From Bin87 sp965261195 (GTDB lineage Bacteria; Chloroflexota; Dehalococcoidia; Lucifugimonadales; UBA3495): a stretch of DNA of 64,000 nucleotides. Of this stretch, positions 26,180 through 35,231 are shown one piece after another. The position numbers and the translations under genes were made by a program. Position 1 is the stretch's first letter. Each line of letters begins with the position of its first letter. Below the pieces are notes generated by a model. The model saw only the letters and a program-made list of their open reading frames with translations. It did not search any database and was not told where the DNA came from. The stretch lies in the NCBI GenBank assembly GCA_965261195.1, contig CBDHDC010000002.1, positions 1 through 64,000 on the forward strand, given 5' to 3'.

Positions 26180-26539
26180 GTGAATGATGAAGAAGCGCCA
26201 CGCCTCATAGTGTGCGGCGAGTTCGACGAGGCCATCATAAGAGAAGCGGAAACGCAGGCGCAGCAGAAATTCTCCAATCAGCAGTGTATCTTGATGTGGT
26301 ACGACTCTGAGCAACTTGCCACGTTGAAGGCCGTCGCACAACCTCAACGTATTGAGAAACTAATCAGCAACTGGTATGTGGTCTCAAAGAAGCCGATAGT
26401 CTTTGCGTTGACGACTACGGGCGGCGAGCGTCAGTTCTGCGACGGCAGTCACCGTGTCATCATTGCACGCGTTCGAGGTGAGGCCCTACCAGCGCTAGTT
26501 TCGTTATCAGAACGCGTGCAACTTCCTTCCTGCGGTTAA
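26180..26539 (+). CDS. Small protein of unknown function in a dif-bounded interval
   Basis: 119 aa, no family recognised. It begins with a beta-strand-like stretch (PRLIVCGEFDEAIIREA) and ends 16 nt before site 4. It is a compact soluble protein with no signal peptide. Codon use and isolation between dif-like sites suggest a transferred single-gene cassette. Confidence 0.5.
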   Translation: MNDEEAPRLIVCGEFDEAIIREAETQAQQKFSNQQCILMWYDSEQLATLKAVAQPQRIEKLISNWYVVSKKPIVFALTTTGGERQFCDGSHRVIIARVRGEALPALVSLSERVQLPSCG

Positions 26540-26554
26540 GCCTTAAGCCCCTCC

Positions 26555-26583
26555 ACTTCGGATAACCCCGCCTTATGTCAACT
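26555..26583 (+). other. dif-like Xer site 4
   Basis: ACTTCGGATAA, 7-bp spacer CCCCGCC, TTATGTCAACT; one of the best matches and nearly identical to site 6 (32300). Confidence 0.7.
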
Positions 26584-26647
26584 TTGCTCGCCGGGCCGTC
26601 CAGTCGTCCCTGACGCCGGAGCAGAAGTCCCACCCGATGAGCCGTAG

Positions 26648-26906
26648 TCTGTTGCCTTCCTGACCCAAAATGGTCCACCATTAGGAAATCGATTCCACGA
26701 CATTCTGGAACCGCACTTCTTTGGGGAGGTGAGCCCGGATCTGGCGGCGCTATGGGTGACGAGGCGCGTGGCGCCGGTGATCGGCGACGCGGACGACAAC
26801 GAGGCCGTCGCCAGGTTGGTTGATTGGCAAGGTGATTACAACATAGAGGTGACCCTTTGGGGGTACGACGGTCATTCGTTCCCGGTCTTCAGGAAGGAGA
26901 TTGCCG
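26648..26906 (+). other. Possible gene fragment upstream of MORN-caspase
   Basis: Open frame reading protein-like sequence (LGNRFHDILEPHFFGEV, YNIEVTLWGYDGHSFPVF) with no good start after the TAG at 26645. It continues out of frame into the next gene. Possibly the 3' remnant of a lost gene; family not recognised. Confidence 0.25.
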
Positions 26907-29459
26907 ATGCTTCGATACACCCTTATCGTGTGGCTGTTAGCGCTCTTGGCAGGGTTGTCCACCACAGTAGAGGCAGACCGTGCATTGCAGCGGATCGAAA
27001 GCGCCATGCCAGAGGATATTCGCAGGCAGGAGAACTTCGATGCTGCCGAATCCGCCGGGCTTTTCGTTGGCGTCCGCAGCTTTGAAGATGAGCACTTCGC
27101 CGAGGTTCCGTATGCCGTGGACGATGCCGTCGACCTGGCGCATCTGTTCGCTGTCGAATTGTCCTTGGTGGCGCCCGAGCGCGTCACCTTGGCCTTGGCC
27201 GGCGAGCCGCAAAAGAAATCGTCGCAGAACCGCTTGCGAGCCCTGCTCGAGGCGGGAGCCCGCCAACGACCCGCCGGGTGGGCGGACATCTATGAACTTC
27301 TGACCGAGAGCAGGAAGGCAACCGGCCCACGCGGCGTGTTTGTGGTGACCTTGGCGACGCACGGTTTCAACGAAGACGGGCATGACTATCTGGTTGGCGC
27401 GGATTCGCGGCGTCGTTTTATCAGGCGCAGCGGTATTGTCGTAGCTGAGGTGTTAGACGAGATCGCACAAGCCACGGCGCCGCGCCGTGTGGTGTTGCTT
27501 GATGCCTGCCGCGAACGTCTCACGCGCAAGCGTGCGAGCGGCGGGCAGGACACCCAATCCGCCATGGGGGCCGCCTTTGCCGATGCCATCGCCGCGGCCA
27601 GGGGGCAGGTGGTGCTGTCCGGCACGACATTGGGCGGGTATTCGTATGACGATTCGAGCCGTGGCAACGGCGTCTTCACGGGGGCGATCCTGGACGGTCT
27701 GCGCGGCGCTGCTCCGGCGGACGAGCGTCATTTCATCACCCCTCGGACGTTGGCGGACTATGTGAACACCCAGGTATTGCAATGGGTGCGCGACAATCGG
27801 CCGGACCACGTGCAAATGAGCCGTGGGATCAGCCAGCAAATTGAGGGCTCGATGGCGCACGCGCCTCTGGCGATTGATCCTGGCGGTATCCGAGGTGACG
27901 AGCAGGTACGCCGGGAAAAGGCGCTGCAGCACCTGCGCAATAACCTTGGGGGACCGCTTACGGGCAGCCTGCATGACCTCGTCGAGCAGGCGCTTGGCAG
28001 GCCTTTGCCGCCCGATTTGCGTACCGAGCTCCTTGACGAACTCGAGGCTTTGGATGGGAGTGTCCCTTCCAAGCGCAGTTTGGCGTATTGGATCAACCAG
28101 CATCGCAGTCGGCTGGATCCGCTGCAGCGCCCTCACTCGGAGATCGAGGTTGCTGTGGCCACTCCTGAGAGGCTTCCGGGTCCCTCACCAGAGTCGGTGG
28201 AGGCAGCGTTGCAGCTCAACCGTGAAAAGCGCAAGCAAATACAAATTGGTCTGTGGGCGGTCGGATCCAATCCGGGCGTGCCTGATGGGAAATTCGGCCC
28301 GCGCACTAGAGCAGCCATTCGCAAGTGGCAGACATCGCGGGGGAAACCAGCGACGGGTTATTTGGACATGGGGTCGGCAAACGCCCTCTTGGCGGCAGCC
28401 CCGGACCTTTCTGGTCCGATCTGGTTAACGGCGCAAAACAAGCCTTGCAAGGTGTGGAATCCTTCTCCGGAAGCCGGTGAGACGCTCACTTGGTCAGGCG
28501 GTTGCGTGGACAGCAAGGCGTCCGGCAGAGGGCGGCAGGTGTGGCGGGGAAGTTATGGTGAGAGCGTTTACGAAGGCGAGTGTCACGATGGCAAGCGGCA
28601 CGGCCAGGGAACCTGGACACAGGACGAAGGCGGTCATCGCTATGCAGGCGAGTTCCGAGACGGCAAGTACCATGGCAAGGGAATCAGCACCTGGGCCGAC
28701 GGTACACACTACGAAGGCGAATTCCGAGACGGCAAGTACCATGGCAAGGGCAAGGGAATTAAGATCTACCCCAGCGGCGACCGCTATGAAGGCGAGTACC
28801 GCAACGGAAAGCGACACGGCCTCGGAACTCTCACCTGGGCCAGCGGACAAAGCTATGAGGGCGAGTGGCGTAACGGAAAATCACACGGCCAGGGGACCTG
28901 TACCGATGCCGAAGTAGACAGCAGCATCGGCTTAGTTTATTCGCACCGCTACGAGGGTGAATGGCGCGAGTGGAAATGGCACGGATGGGGGATCCGTACC
29001 CAATCGACCAAGGCGGAGTATGAGGATCCTATCGACGGAAATAAAGGCTTTGTCACCCACCGTCGCTACGAGGGCGGATTCCGCGACGGCAAGCCGCACG
29101 GACGGGGAGTGTATAGCAGCGGCGAGTACACCTACTTCACCGACGATAGCGTTGATTGGAGCCGTTACGAGGGTAAGTGGCGCGTCAGGTCCGAGGGCGT
29201 ATACCGCGACGGCAAAGCGCACGGACGGATGACCCTTTTTGTCCGCCATGGCCGCTACGAGGGCGAGTGGCGCGACGGGGAGCCGCACGGACAGTGGCTC
29301 TATTTTGATCGCGACGGTACCCGCTACGAGAGCGAATGGCGCGACGGGGAGTTGCATGGCAACTTTGGCGGTAAGGGGGAAAAAAATTTGGGGATTACGT
29401 TGTGGGGTGAGGGAGACGGCCCACCATTCCCCCGTTTCTCCCCTAATTCTGGATGTTGA
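26907..29459 (+). CDS. Exported caspase with PG-binding-like domain and long MORN array
   Basis: 850 aa from ATG 26907 (AGGAAGGAG upstream; TTG 26901 is less likely). Signal peptide about 1-23, caspase domain with His in VTLATHGFN and Cys in LLDACRERL, then a peptidoglycan-binding-like domain (IQIGLWAVGSNPGVPDG), and about ten MORN repeats (YEGEFRDGKYHGKG type) from about 540. MORN arrays bind membranes or serve as scaffolds. The C-terminus ends in non-MORN sequence (NLGITLWGEGDG), suggesting a junction with unrelated DNA. Related to the 23034 gene in domain order, but the caspase half is diverged. Confidence 0.85.
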   Translation: MLRYTLIVWLLALLAGLSTTVEADRALQRIESAMPEDIRRQENFDAAESAGLFVGVRSFEDEHFAEVPYAVDDAVDLAHLFAVELSLVAPERVTLALAGEPQKKSSQNRLRALLEAGARQRPAGWADIYELLTESRKATGPRGVFVVTLATHGFNEDGHDYLVGADSRRRFIRRSGIVVAEVLDEIAQATAPRRVVLLDACRERLTRKRASGGQDTQSAMGAAFADAIAAARGQVVLSGTTLGGYSYDDSSRGNGVFTGAILDGLRGAAPADERHFITPRTLADYVNTQVLQWVRDNRPDHVQMSRGISQQIEGSMAHAPLAIDPGGIRGDEQVRREKALQHLRNNLGGPLTGSLHDLVEQALGRPLPPDLRTELLDELEALDGSVPSKRSLAYWINQHRSRLDPLQRPHSEIEVAVATPERLPGPSPESVEAALQLNREKRKQIQIGLWAVGSNPGVPDGKFGPRTRAAIRKWQTSRGKPATGYLDMGSANALLAAAPDLSGPIWLTAQNKPCKVWNPSPEAGETLTWSGGCVDSKASGRGRQVWRGSYGESVYEGECHDGKRHGQGTWTQDEGGHRYAGEFRDGKYHGKGISTWADGTHYEGEFRDGKYHGKGKGIKIYPSGDRYEGEYRNGKRHGLGTLTWASGQSYEGEWRNGKSHGQGTCTDAEVDSSIGLVYSHRYEGEWREWKWHGWGIRTQSTKAEYEDPIDGNKGFVTHRRYEGGFRDGKPHGRGVYSSGEYTYFTDDSVDWSRYEGKWRVRSEGVYRDGKAHGRMTLFVRHGRYEGEWRDGEPHGQWLYFDRDGTRYESEWRDGELHGNFGGKGEKNLGITLWGEGDGPPFPRFSPNSGC

Positions 29460-29697
29460 GTTGGAGTGATCGGCCCCCACGGAGTGGTCCAACCCGAATG
29501 TTGGTTCATAGTCAGTGTCGGCTCCAATGAATACCCGACAGGGCTTGATCGACCATCCCGGATTGGCCACAGACCGCCTAACTGCCCAAGTGGCCGGCCA
29601 GCCATCGCCGGCACCACGACTTCCGGCGCCGGCGATGGGAAGTGCCAAAAAGTCGGAGGCAATTGCAGATCTTCGCGGATGATGACATAAGGTCCGC

Positions 29698-29991
29698 ATG
29701 GTCGTTCCGGAAGAATCCACGCGCACCGTTCAGCTGAAAGTCCGCCTGCTGGGCATCAGTCCCATGATCTGGCGCCGGGTGCTGGTACCGACATCCGTAA
29801 CGCTGCGCGAGCTGCACGGCATCCTGCAAGTGGTCATGGGCTGGGAAGGCATTCACCTCTACCACTTCGACATTCACGCCGTGCATTACGGCTCCTTCGA
29901 GTTGTCCACCGAAAGCCCGGACATACCCCTCTCCCGATTCCAGTTCCGCGAGCGCCGCCGTTTCGCCTACTTCTACAAGGCCCTTGAGTAG
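29698..29991 (+). pseudogene. Truncated pRiA4b ORF-3-like protein
   Basis: 97 aa. It starts with the typical QLKVRLLGISPMIWRRVLVP and LHGILQVVMGWEGIHLYHF of the plasmid pRiA4b ORF-3 family (about 170-200 aa), then stops after RRFAYFYKALE, where family members continue with a conserved Tyr-Asp-Phe-Gly-Asp region. Probably a decayed mobile-DNA passenger. Confidence 0.7.
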
Positions 29992-30193
29992 TAATGGAGT
30001 AGAGTCGGCAACTGGCGCGGTAGCGGTAGGCGAATGGCCATAATATCCTGGCGCATGCCAGCAATCGGGCCACCCCGCGTTTCGACCTACCTTCGCTTGA
30101 CTTTGTGTTACAACTGTGGAACTGATCCTTGGGGAGTTTTTTCAACTGTCATGTGGAGGCACAAATAATGCGAAATATGGTGTTTGGCATGTT

Positions 30194-31511
30194 CAATACT
30201 TCGGACAGAATTCAGGCCGCCCTGTCAGTGATGGTGCCATAGTTACAAAGGTCTTGGTAATCGGGGCTGGATTTTTCCAGGCTCTGCCCCTGGGCTAAAG
30301 GCTGAGAAATTCGCTCCGGCAGATGTTGGTTGAAGGCGCGCCGTTTGAGGCTCGCCATGGAAAAGCCTGCCCGGGCATTGCCGCTTTGCTGCCGCGCTTC
30401 CAGCTTGCCCAGGGTAAGAGCACTCATGCTGGCATTGAAGTGAAAATGCAGCTTCGCTTGGGAACGCGCTTGACAGGCACTCAGAGACGTAAACTGCTTG
30501 GCGTCCCTGAAGAGAAACTCGATCTGGAAGCGCGCTTTGTACCCACGATAAAGCGTCTGCGCATCCAAGTCGGTATCGGTGCTGAACAGCACCGCCCGCC
30601 GCTGGGTGCGGGTATCCACGACGAGCACCACACGCAGATTTCGCCGAAGATGAACGTGGTTGAGGACTTGATGGTAGAGCACCACGTCGTCTTCTTCGCT
30701 CTGTACCCATTCAAAGCGTGACAGGTCGTCCCACTGGACCTTGCCGTCATAGGTCTTGGGACGCCCGGGTCCTGGGTGTCCCAGTCCTTGGTAGAAATAG
30801 CGCAGATTGGCGTCACGGCGCAGTTTGCCAATCTGGTGAAGACCCAAGGCGCGAACCCCATCGAGGAATTTACGTTTGCTGTAATAGCCATCCGCTATCA
30901 CATGGCGTAGATGTTTGAGGTGATGGTCACAGACCACGCCTCTCAATTGCTCCAGACAGGCATCGATGCGTGTGCCTTGCGGCTCCGAGGTCTTGTCGCT
31001 TGGGGGTGTCTGCTCGACACTGAGGCCACAGGCGCAGTTGTCGGTAATGTCGAGCCAAGCCACAGCAGAGACTTCCAGACCTTTTTCACTGCGCCGGTGG
31101 CGGCTGTTCCAGAAGTGCTCAAGGCCATAGGTACGGGTGCCGCTTTTGGGGATAAAGCTGGCGTCGATAACGAGGGCCTGTTGATGCTCGGGCGCAATCA
31201 CTTGGGTAATCGCTGCTTTATTGAGTGAGACAAAGTCAAACGGGCGGTCGTACCACCGCGCAAAGGTACGCTCGTGACAGGAACTGTAGCGGCTGAGATT
31301 ACGAAACGTGGCATGGCCAGGAAGCATCAGCACAAGCCCCAGCAGATGGGTAATGAACTTTCGTTGCGGTTTCCTGGTTTGGGGCAACGTCGCAAGTACA
31401 CTCTGAAGCAGTCGCATGGAGCACCTCCATCCTTGGTTGCGTTGGGCAACACAACTCTGGAATCGGCGGGCTCGTGCGACTACCTCTCTGCCAAAATTGT
31501 CCGAAGTATTG
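30194..31511 (-). mobile_element. IS4-type insertion sequence, 1318 bp
   Basis: Ends are a 14-bp perfect inverted repeat CAATACTTCGGACA (30194-30207) / TGTCCGAAGTATTG (31498-31511), flanked by a 5-bp direct repeat ATGTT (30189-30193, 31512-31516). It contains one transposase gene and has disrupted the signal-peptide gene at 30168. Confidence 0.85.
30212..31417 (-). CDS. DDE transposase, IS4/IS701-like
   Basis: 401 aa if started at the ATG ending at 31417, preceded by GGATGGAGG; an in-frame ATG at 31522 would lie outside the IS. DDE residues: Asp in ALVIDASFIPKSG, Asp in HVIADGYYSKRKF, and the Y-R-E-K box YKARFQIEFLFRDAKQ. The frame is open to the end, so the IS may be active. Confidence 0.88.
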   Translation of the reverse strand: MRLLQSVLATLPQTRKPQRKFITHLLGLVLMLPGHATFRNLSRYSSCHERTFARWYDRPFDFVSLNKAAITQVIAPEHQQALVIDASFIPKSGTRTYGLEHFWNSRHRRSEKGLEVSAVAWLDITDNCACGLSVEQTPPSDKTSEPQGTRIDACLEQLRGVVCDHHLKHLRHVIADGYYSKRKFLDGVRALGLHQIGKLRRDANLRYFYQGLGHPGPGRPKTYDGKVQWDDLSRFEWVQSEEDDVVLYHQVLNHVHLRRNLRVVLVVDTRTQRRAVLFSTDTDLDAQTLYRGYKARFQIEFLFRDAKQFTSLSACQARSQAKLHFHFNASMSALTLGKLEARQQSGNARAGFSMASLKRRAFNQHLPERISQPLAQGQSLEKSSPDYQDLCNYGTITDRAA

Positions 31512-31713
31512 ATGTTGATCATCTTTCATATTGTTGTCACGACACAAGCATATGCAGAACTCGATAGTGACAGCCTAAGAGTTGTTACTGAGGCAGTGAC
31601 GCAGATGTGTGCACATCCTGGCAATTACGGACATGACATAGAGATTGAAGGAGAGGCGGGTACGAATAAAATTTTTGGAAGATTTCTAGGAAAAATTAAC
31701 ATCCATATATAGG

Positions 31714-32166
31714 ATGCTTGCACAGCAAACAGTGGAAGAATACCAAAGAGATCCTGCGCTTTACGCTGAAAACATTCTACCCATGATATTGCAAAATTTT
31801 ACTCCGCTTGATGAATCAACAAACGTGTCTTATCAATATTTTCATGTATTAAGCATGATTCTTGTCAGAAATACAGATGGAACTATGAGAATTGGAGACG
31901 ACGAAGATAGTAGAAGATTCTACTTTGGAGTTTTGGAGGATATGTCTTCGCACGTTAACGACGTTGCGATAAGAAATCTGATCATAAATGAGCTGCGGAA
32001 TCAGATGTTCGGGAGTGCACTGCCGGAAGGGATGTGCAATCAATATAGGGACGACATCCTACAGAATGCATCAACGGCCGGATCTGATGTCGATGAGCGT
32101 CAAATGTTCAATGTGGTGTTTGATAATGCCAGAGACATTTGTAGGGCAAATTACTGGAGCCAATGA
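31714..32166 (+). CDS. Small AT-rich protein of unknown function
   Basis: 150 aa, family not recognised; begins MLAQQTVEEYQRDPALYAEN. It starts 1 nt after the stop of the IS-interrupted signal-peptide gene and on another frame, so it may be that protein's C-terminal half after a frameshift. Cysteines in EGMCNQYR and RDICRANY could form a disulphide. Low GC marks recent acquisition. It ends before dif-like site 5. Confidence 0.5.
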   Translation: MLAQQTVEEYQRDPALYAENILPMILQNFTPLDESTNVSYQYFHVLSMILVRNTDGTMRIGDDEDSRRFYFGVLEDMSSHVNDVAIRNLIINELRNQMFGSALPEGMCNQYRDDILQNASTAGSDVDERQMFNVVFDNARDICRANYWSQ

Positions 32167-32223
32167 GATCAGATAGCCCTGGTTGCGATAGCCCAGTCCG
32201 GTCACTAAAGAGTTCTGTTCCCA

Positions 32224-32251
32224 ACTTCGCATAAGACGCTTTATGTCGCCT
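32224..32251 (+). other. dif-like Xer site 5
   Basis: ACTTCGCATAA, 6-bp spacer GACGCT, TTATGTCGCCT. Closest of the set to gammaproteobacterial chromosomal dif in the XerC arm. Confidence 0.7.
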
Positions 32252-32299
32252 TCGGGCGCAAAACAGCCCCTCCGGGACATCCCCCGGAGGGGCTTGGCA

Positions 32300-32328
32300 A
32301 CTTCGGATAACCCCGCCTTATGTTGCCT
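32300..32328 (+). other. dif-like Xer site 6
   Basis: ACTTCGGATAA, 7-bp spacer CCCCGCC, TTATGTTGCCT. Confidence 0.7.
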
Positions 32329-32374
32329 TTCCCCAAGCTGTCCCTTTGCAACGTTCACGACAACACAGGACGAC

Positions 32375-33409
32375 ATGATGGCGATTTATCGCATTGCCGG
32401 CGATCACGTCCGGCCACTGGACAAAACCACTTTCCAAGCCGAGGGCATGTTGGAGCGCCAGGACCTGCAAAGGCTGTTTCGACACAATATTGAACCGCTC
32501 GTTCCAGATGCCATGGTGCTGGCGGAGGAATTCGGGGACTGGCAGGACAGCCGCAGGCGCATTGATCTCCTGTGCCTGGACCGAGACGCCGGGCTTGTGG
32601 TGGTAGAACTGAAACGCACGGAAGACGGCGGCCACATGGAACTTCAGGCCATTCGCTATGCCGCCATGGTGTCGCACATGACCTTCGACGCCGCAGTCAG
32701 GGCGCACCATAGATTTCTCGGCGACAATCACGTCTCGGAAAACGCCGAGGAGCGCATCCTGGAATACCTGGGATGGGACGAGCCGCAAGAGGACGCTTTC
32801 GCTTCCGAAGTCTCCATCGTTCTGGCGTCGGGTGAATTTTCCAGGGAGGTCATGACGGCTGTCATGTGGCTCGGCGAGCACGACATTGATATTCGGTGCA
32901 TCAAGCTCATGCCGTATAAATTGGGGCAAGAGAGGCTTTTGGACATCGTGCAGATCTATCCCTTGCCGGAAGCGGCCGATTACCAGGTTCGCTTGAAGGA
33001 GAAAGAGCACGAAGAGCGCCGCATGCGGGTGCAGAACCGCGATCTGACGCGGTTTCGCCTGACGATCGGAGAGCACGTCCATACAAACTTGCCGAAGCGT
33101 CGCCTGGCGCTCCTTGTGATTCGGGAAGCCGTCAGGAGAGGAGCGAAGCCCCTTGAAGTCTATCCGGGCCGCAACTGGGTGATCGTGTCGGGCGACCACA
33201 ATGGAGAGAGTTTCTTGCGGGTGACGCCGGAAGAAGGGAGCTCGCTCTTCCGCAGTGGCCGCTTCTTCGCGAAAGACGACGAGCTCATGAAGGCCGGCGG
33301 CAAGACTTATGCGCTGACCAGGATGTGGGGGAGTCAGACCTTGGGAGAAGTGGACCGCATCATTGCCCGGTTCGGCATGGATGATGTCGCCTGCGAACCG
33401 ATGAAGTGA
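32375..33409 (+). CDS. PD-(D/E)XK-type endonuclease-like protein (DUF91-like)
   Basis: 344 aa from ATG 32375 or the adjacent ATG 32378; AGGA lies upstream. Nuclease core in the N-terminal third: RRIDLLCLDRDAGLVVVELK gives the Asp and the E-x-K pair of a PD-(D/E)XK site, preceded by a helix with Glu (MVLAEEF). A basic central region (KEKEHEERRMRVQNRDLTRF) and a C-terminal domain of unknown type follow. Likely a DNA nuclease for repair or defence. Sole gene between dif-like sites 6 and 7. Confidence 0.7.
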   Translation: MMAIYRIAGDHVRPLDKTTFQAEGMLERQDLQRLFRHNIEPLVPDAMVLAEEFGDWQDSRRRIDLLCLDRDAGLVVVELKRTEDGGHMELQAIRYAAMVSHMTFDAAVRAHHRFLGDNHVSENAEERILEYLGWDEPQEDAFASEVSIVLASGEFSREVMTAVMWLGEHDIDIRCIKLMPYKLGQERLLDIVQIYPLPEAADYQVRLKEKEHEERRMRVQNRDLTRFRLTIGEHVHTNLPKRRLALLVIREAVRRGAKPLEVYPGRNWVIVSGDHNGESFLRVTPEEGSSLFRSGRFFAKDDELMKAGGKTYALTRMWGSQTLGEVDRIIARFGMDDVACEPMK

Positions 33410-33490
33410 GGGGGCTGTGCCCATCGTGGCGGTCGTCCCACAATCACGTCCTTCCCAGCTTCTGACGCCCCCAGCGTCTGCCCCTCCTCG

Positions 33491-33520
33491 ACTTCCGGTA
33501 AAAGGCGTCATATGTCACTC
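33491..33520 (+). other. dif-like Xer site 7 (irregular)
   Basis: ACTTCCGGTAA, 8-bp spacer, ATATGTCACTC; spacing is off, so recombination competence is doubtful. Confidence 0.45.
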
Positions 33521-33556
33521 CAGCCTTTCTCAACGTCTCGCAGAAGGGAGAAAAGT

Positions 33557-33739
33557 ATGACACTGGAAGAAATCCGCAAGGCGCTTGACGACGTGACAGC
33601 TGATTTAACGACCTTCCGGGCAGGGACGCGAGAGCACCCTTACCTTGAATTGGCGGCGGCCAATAAAGCAATCAAGGCAAGTGTTGAGACGCTGACGAAG
33701 TGCCTCCAGGCGCTGGATGAACTCATCGCAAGGGAATGA
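33557..33739 (+). CDS. Small helical protein in dif-bounded cassette
   Basis: 60 aa, ATG 33557 with AAGGGAG upstream. Acidic, all-helical (LEEIRKALDDVTADLTTF ... LTKCLQALDELIARE), family unknown. It is the only gene between sites 7 and 8, a 270-bp cassette. Confidence 0.55.
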   Translation: MTLEEIRKALDDVTADLTTFRAGTREHPYLELAAANKAIKASVETLTKCLQALDELIARE

Positions 33740-33789
33740 CGCGGCACGACCGCTACCTGTGTCGACTGTGGCGCGGGGCGGCCTGTTGA

Positions 33790-33817
33790 TGTTCGTATAA
33801 GGGCGGTTATGTCGCTT
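33790..33817 (+). other. dif-like Xer site 8
   Basis: TGTTCGTATAA, 6-bp spacer GGGCGG, TTATGTCGCTT. Confidence 0.6.
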
Positions 33818-34149
33818 GTGGGTTGAGTGAGTAGGAGGGAGACATTTCATGTCTATCACGGAAGAGGTTCACACGTGGCTAGAGGGCGAAGGTTTTCCAC
33901 TTGAGATGCGTGTCGCAGCTGCTTTTCGCAAAGCCGGCTTCGAAGTACGTCAGTCAGATGTCTACATGGACCATGAAAGCGGTAAAACCGGCTTTGCACA
34001 AAAAGTCCTATTGTTCAGCAACTTTTTGTGCAAGATGACTCTCTGCACAAAAATCCGACCGGATGACAAGCTCGAACATGCCACAGATCGACCCACAAGA
34101 GCGCATGATATAATTCCGCAACTCACCATGCCCTGGAGGCTCCACCGCC

Positions 34150-34338
34150 ATGAACAACGCTCAGCGTGACCTGCTGGCTAAAGCCTTGGCTGATATCTCG
34201 AAAGGGATCTTCATCGGCGTCTTGCTTGCTGCAGCAACCGACAAGCTATCCTTTTATGAAGCATACCTCGGTGTGCTATTCGCTATTTTCTTTTATATGG
34301 CGGGACACGCCGTCGCAGGAGGAAAAGAAGGTGAGTAA
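34150..34338 (+). CDS. Small membrane protein carried by the 571-bp element
   Basis: 62 aa. Short cytoplasmic helix (NNAQRDLLAKALADISKG), then two hydrophobic segments (IFIGVLLAAAT and YLGVLFAIFFYMAGHAVA). No enzymatic motif. Stop overlaps the start of the next small membrane protein. Could be a toxin, holin-like or stability function; unproven. Confidence 0.6.
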   Translation: MNNAQRDLLAKALADISKGIFIGVLLAAATDKLSFYEAYLGVLFAIFFYMAGHAVAGGKEGE

Positions 34339-34453
34339 TATCCAGATCATGCTATACACCGTCGGGGCCCTGTCCATCATCGCTTTCGTCTGGGCTACCC
34401 TCGACGCCCGTAGACGCAGGGCAAAACGCAATAAAGCCCAAACCCAAAGATGA
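34331..34453 (+). CDS. Second small membrane protein of the 571-bp element
   Basis: 40 aa from GTG 34331, 8 nt after AGGAGG. One transmembrane segment (LYTVGALSIIAFVWATL) followed by a strongly basic tail (DARRRRAKRNKAQTQR). It overlaps the previous gene by 8 nt, so they are translationally coupled. Confidence 0.55.
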   Translation: MSNIQIMLYTVGALSIIAFVWATLDARRRRAKRNKAQTQR

Positions 34454-35231
34454 CATACAAAACCGATCCAGCACATTCAACGAAGCCCACCACAAGTCGG
34501 GCATGACTTTTCGTGCAGATTCTCGATTTCTTGTGCAAGACCGACTTTTTGTGCAAAGCCGGTAAAACCCGCGAGATCGACGTGATTGCCACTGATTCTG
34601 ACTATCTTGGGGTCGTGGTAACCCACTTCGTAATTGATTGCAAGTCGTCAAAGAAGCCTTGGATTCTTCTAAGCTCTGATGATGCACTTTCCAACTACAA
34701 AAATCTGTTGGCTCTCGGCGTACTATCCGAGAATGTTCTGAAAGTCTTGGCGAGTCGTATTACCAGTGAAGAGTCGCTGCATGCATTACCGTGGCTGAGT
34801 ATGGGCAGACGTGGTGGTTACGCTCTCCGGCAAGCCTTCTCCAAAAACCTCGATGTCGCATACACAGCTGCCATAAGCGTGGCGAAGGCCTGTGGAAATC
34901 TTGCCCATTCGACAGATACTACTATGCCTATCAGACCTTTCATTTTTGCATTCCCGATAATCGTTATCGACACGCCTTTATTGGAATGTACACTTCAGGA
35001 CGATGGACAATTGCAACTGGACGAAGTCCCGCAAGGTGAGTTCCTGTTTACGACACGACTTCCGAACTACTTTGGGTCATGCATCAGAGTTGTTACCGAG
35101 GATTACGTACAAGTGGTCGCACAGGAAGCAAAGGATGCTGCTGAATGGTTCCAGGCTGGACTCAAATCTGAAGCAGAAAGAGTCATGCAAGACATGAAAA
35201 GTAGACTCAGATAGATCGTTTCACCTCTCTA

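Larger units (their letters stand above)
30168..31712 (+). pseudogene. Signal-peptide gene interrupted by IS
   Basis: ATG 30168, with TGGAGG upstream, opens MRNMVFGM and is cut at 30193 by the IS. Removing 30194-31511 and one copy of ATGTT joins it in frame to ...LIIFHIVVTTQAYA|ELDSDSL, a complete signal peptide. It continues to TAG 31710. AT-rich compared with its surroundings. The next ORF (31714) may be the frameshifted rest of the same protein. Confidence 0.75.
32224..32328 (+). repeat. Composite dif - hairpin - dif repeat, copy 2
   Basis: Matches copy 1 at 24959: two dif-like sites flank GGGCGCAAAA and a perfect 11-bp hairpin GCCCCTCCGGG / CCCGGAGGGGC (32266-32293). Confidence 0.75.
33990..34560 (+). 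mobile_element. 571-bp non-autonomous element with complex ends
   Basis: Terminal inverted repeats GGCTTTGCACAAAAAGTC (33990-34007) and GACTTTTTGTGCAAAGCC (34543-34560), flanked by the 9-bp target duplication GGTAAAACC (33981-33989, 34561-34569). Each end has three copies of a TTTTTGTGCA-type motif in alternating orientation. No transposase; cargo is two small membrane proteins. The left 68 bp match the right end of the element at 41717-43349. Confidence 0.85.
33849..35214 (+). pseudogene. Restriction-endonuclease-like gene split by a 571-bp element
   Basis: N-terminal part 33849-33989 (GGAGGGAG upstream; ITEEVHTWLEGEGFPLEMRV, FEVRQSDVYMDHESGKT) and C-terminal part from 34561 (REIDVIATD ... 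HFVIDCKSSKK). Excising 33990-34560 and one 9-bp GGTAAAACC restores a single frame, with REIDVIA and IDCKSS forming a PD-(D/E)XK-like site. Intact length would be about 265 aa. Sole original gene of the cassette between sites 8 and 9. Confidence 0.8.

Noticed and set aside
29675..29705. GATGACATAAGG as another dif-like site
   Set aside because: One arm only; the opposite arm matches poorly.
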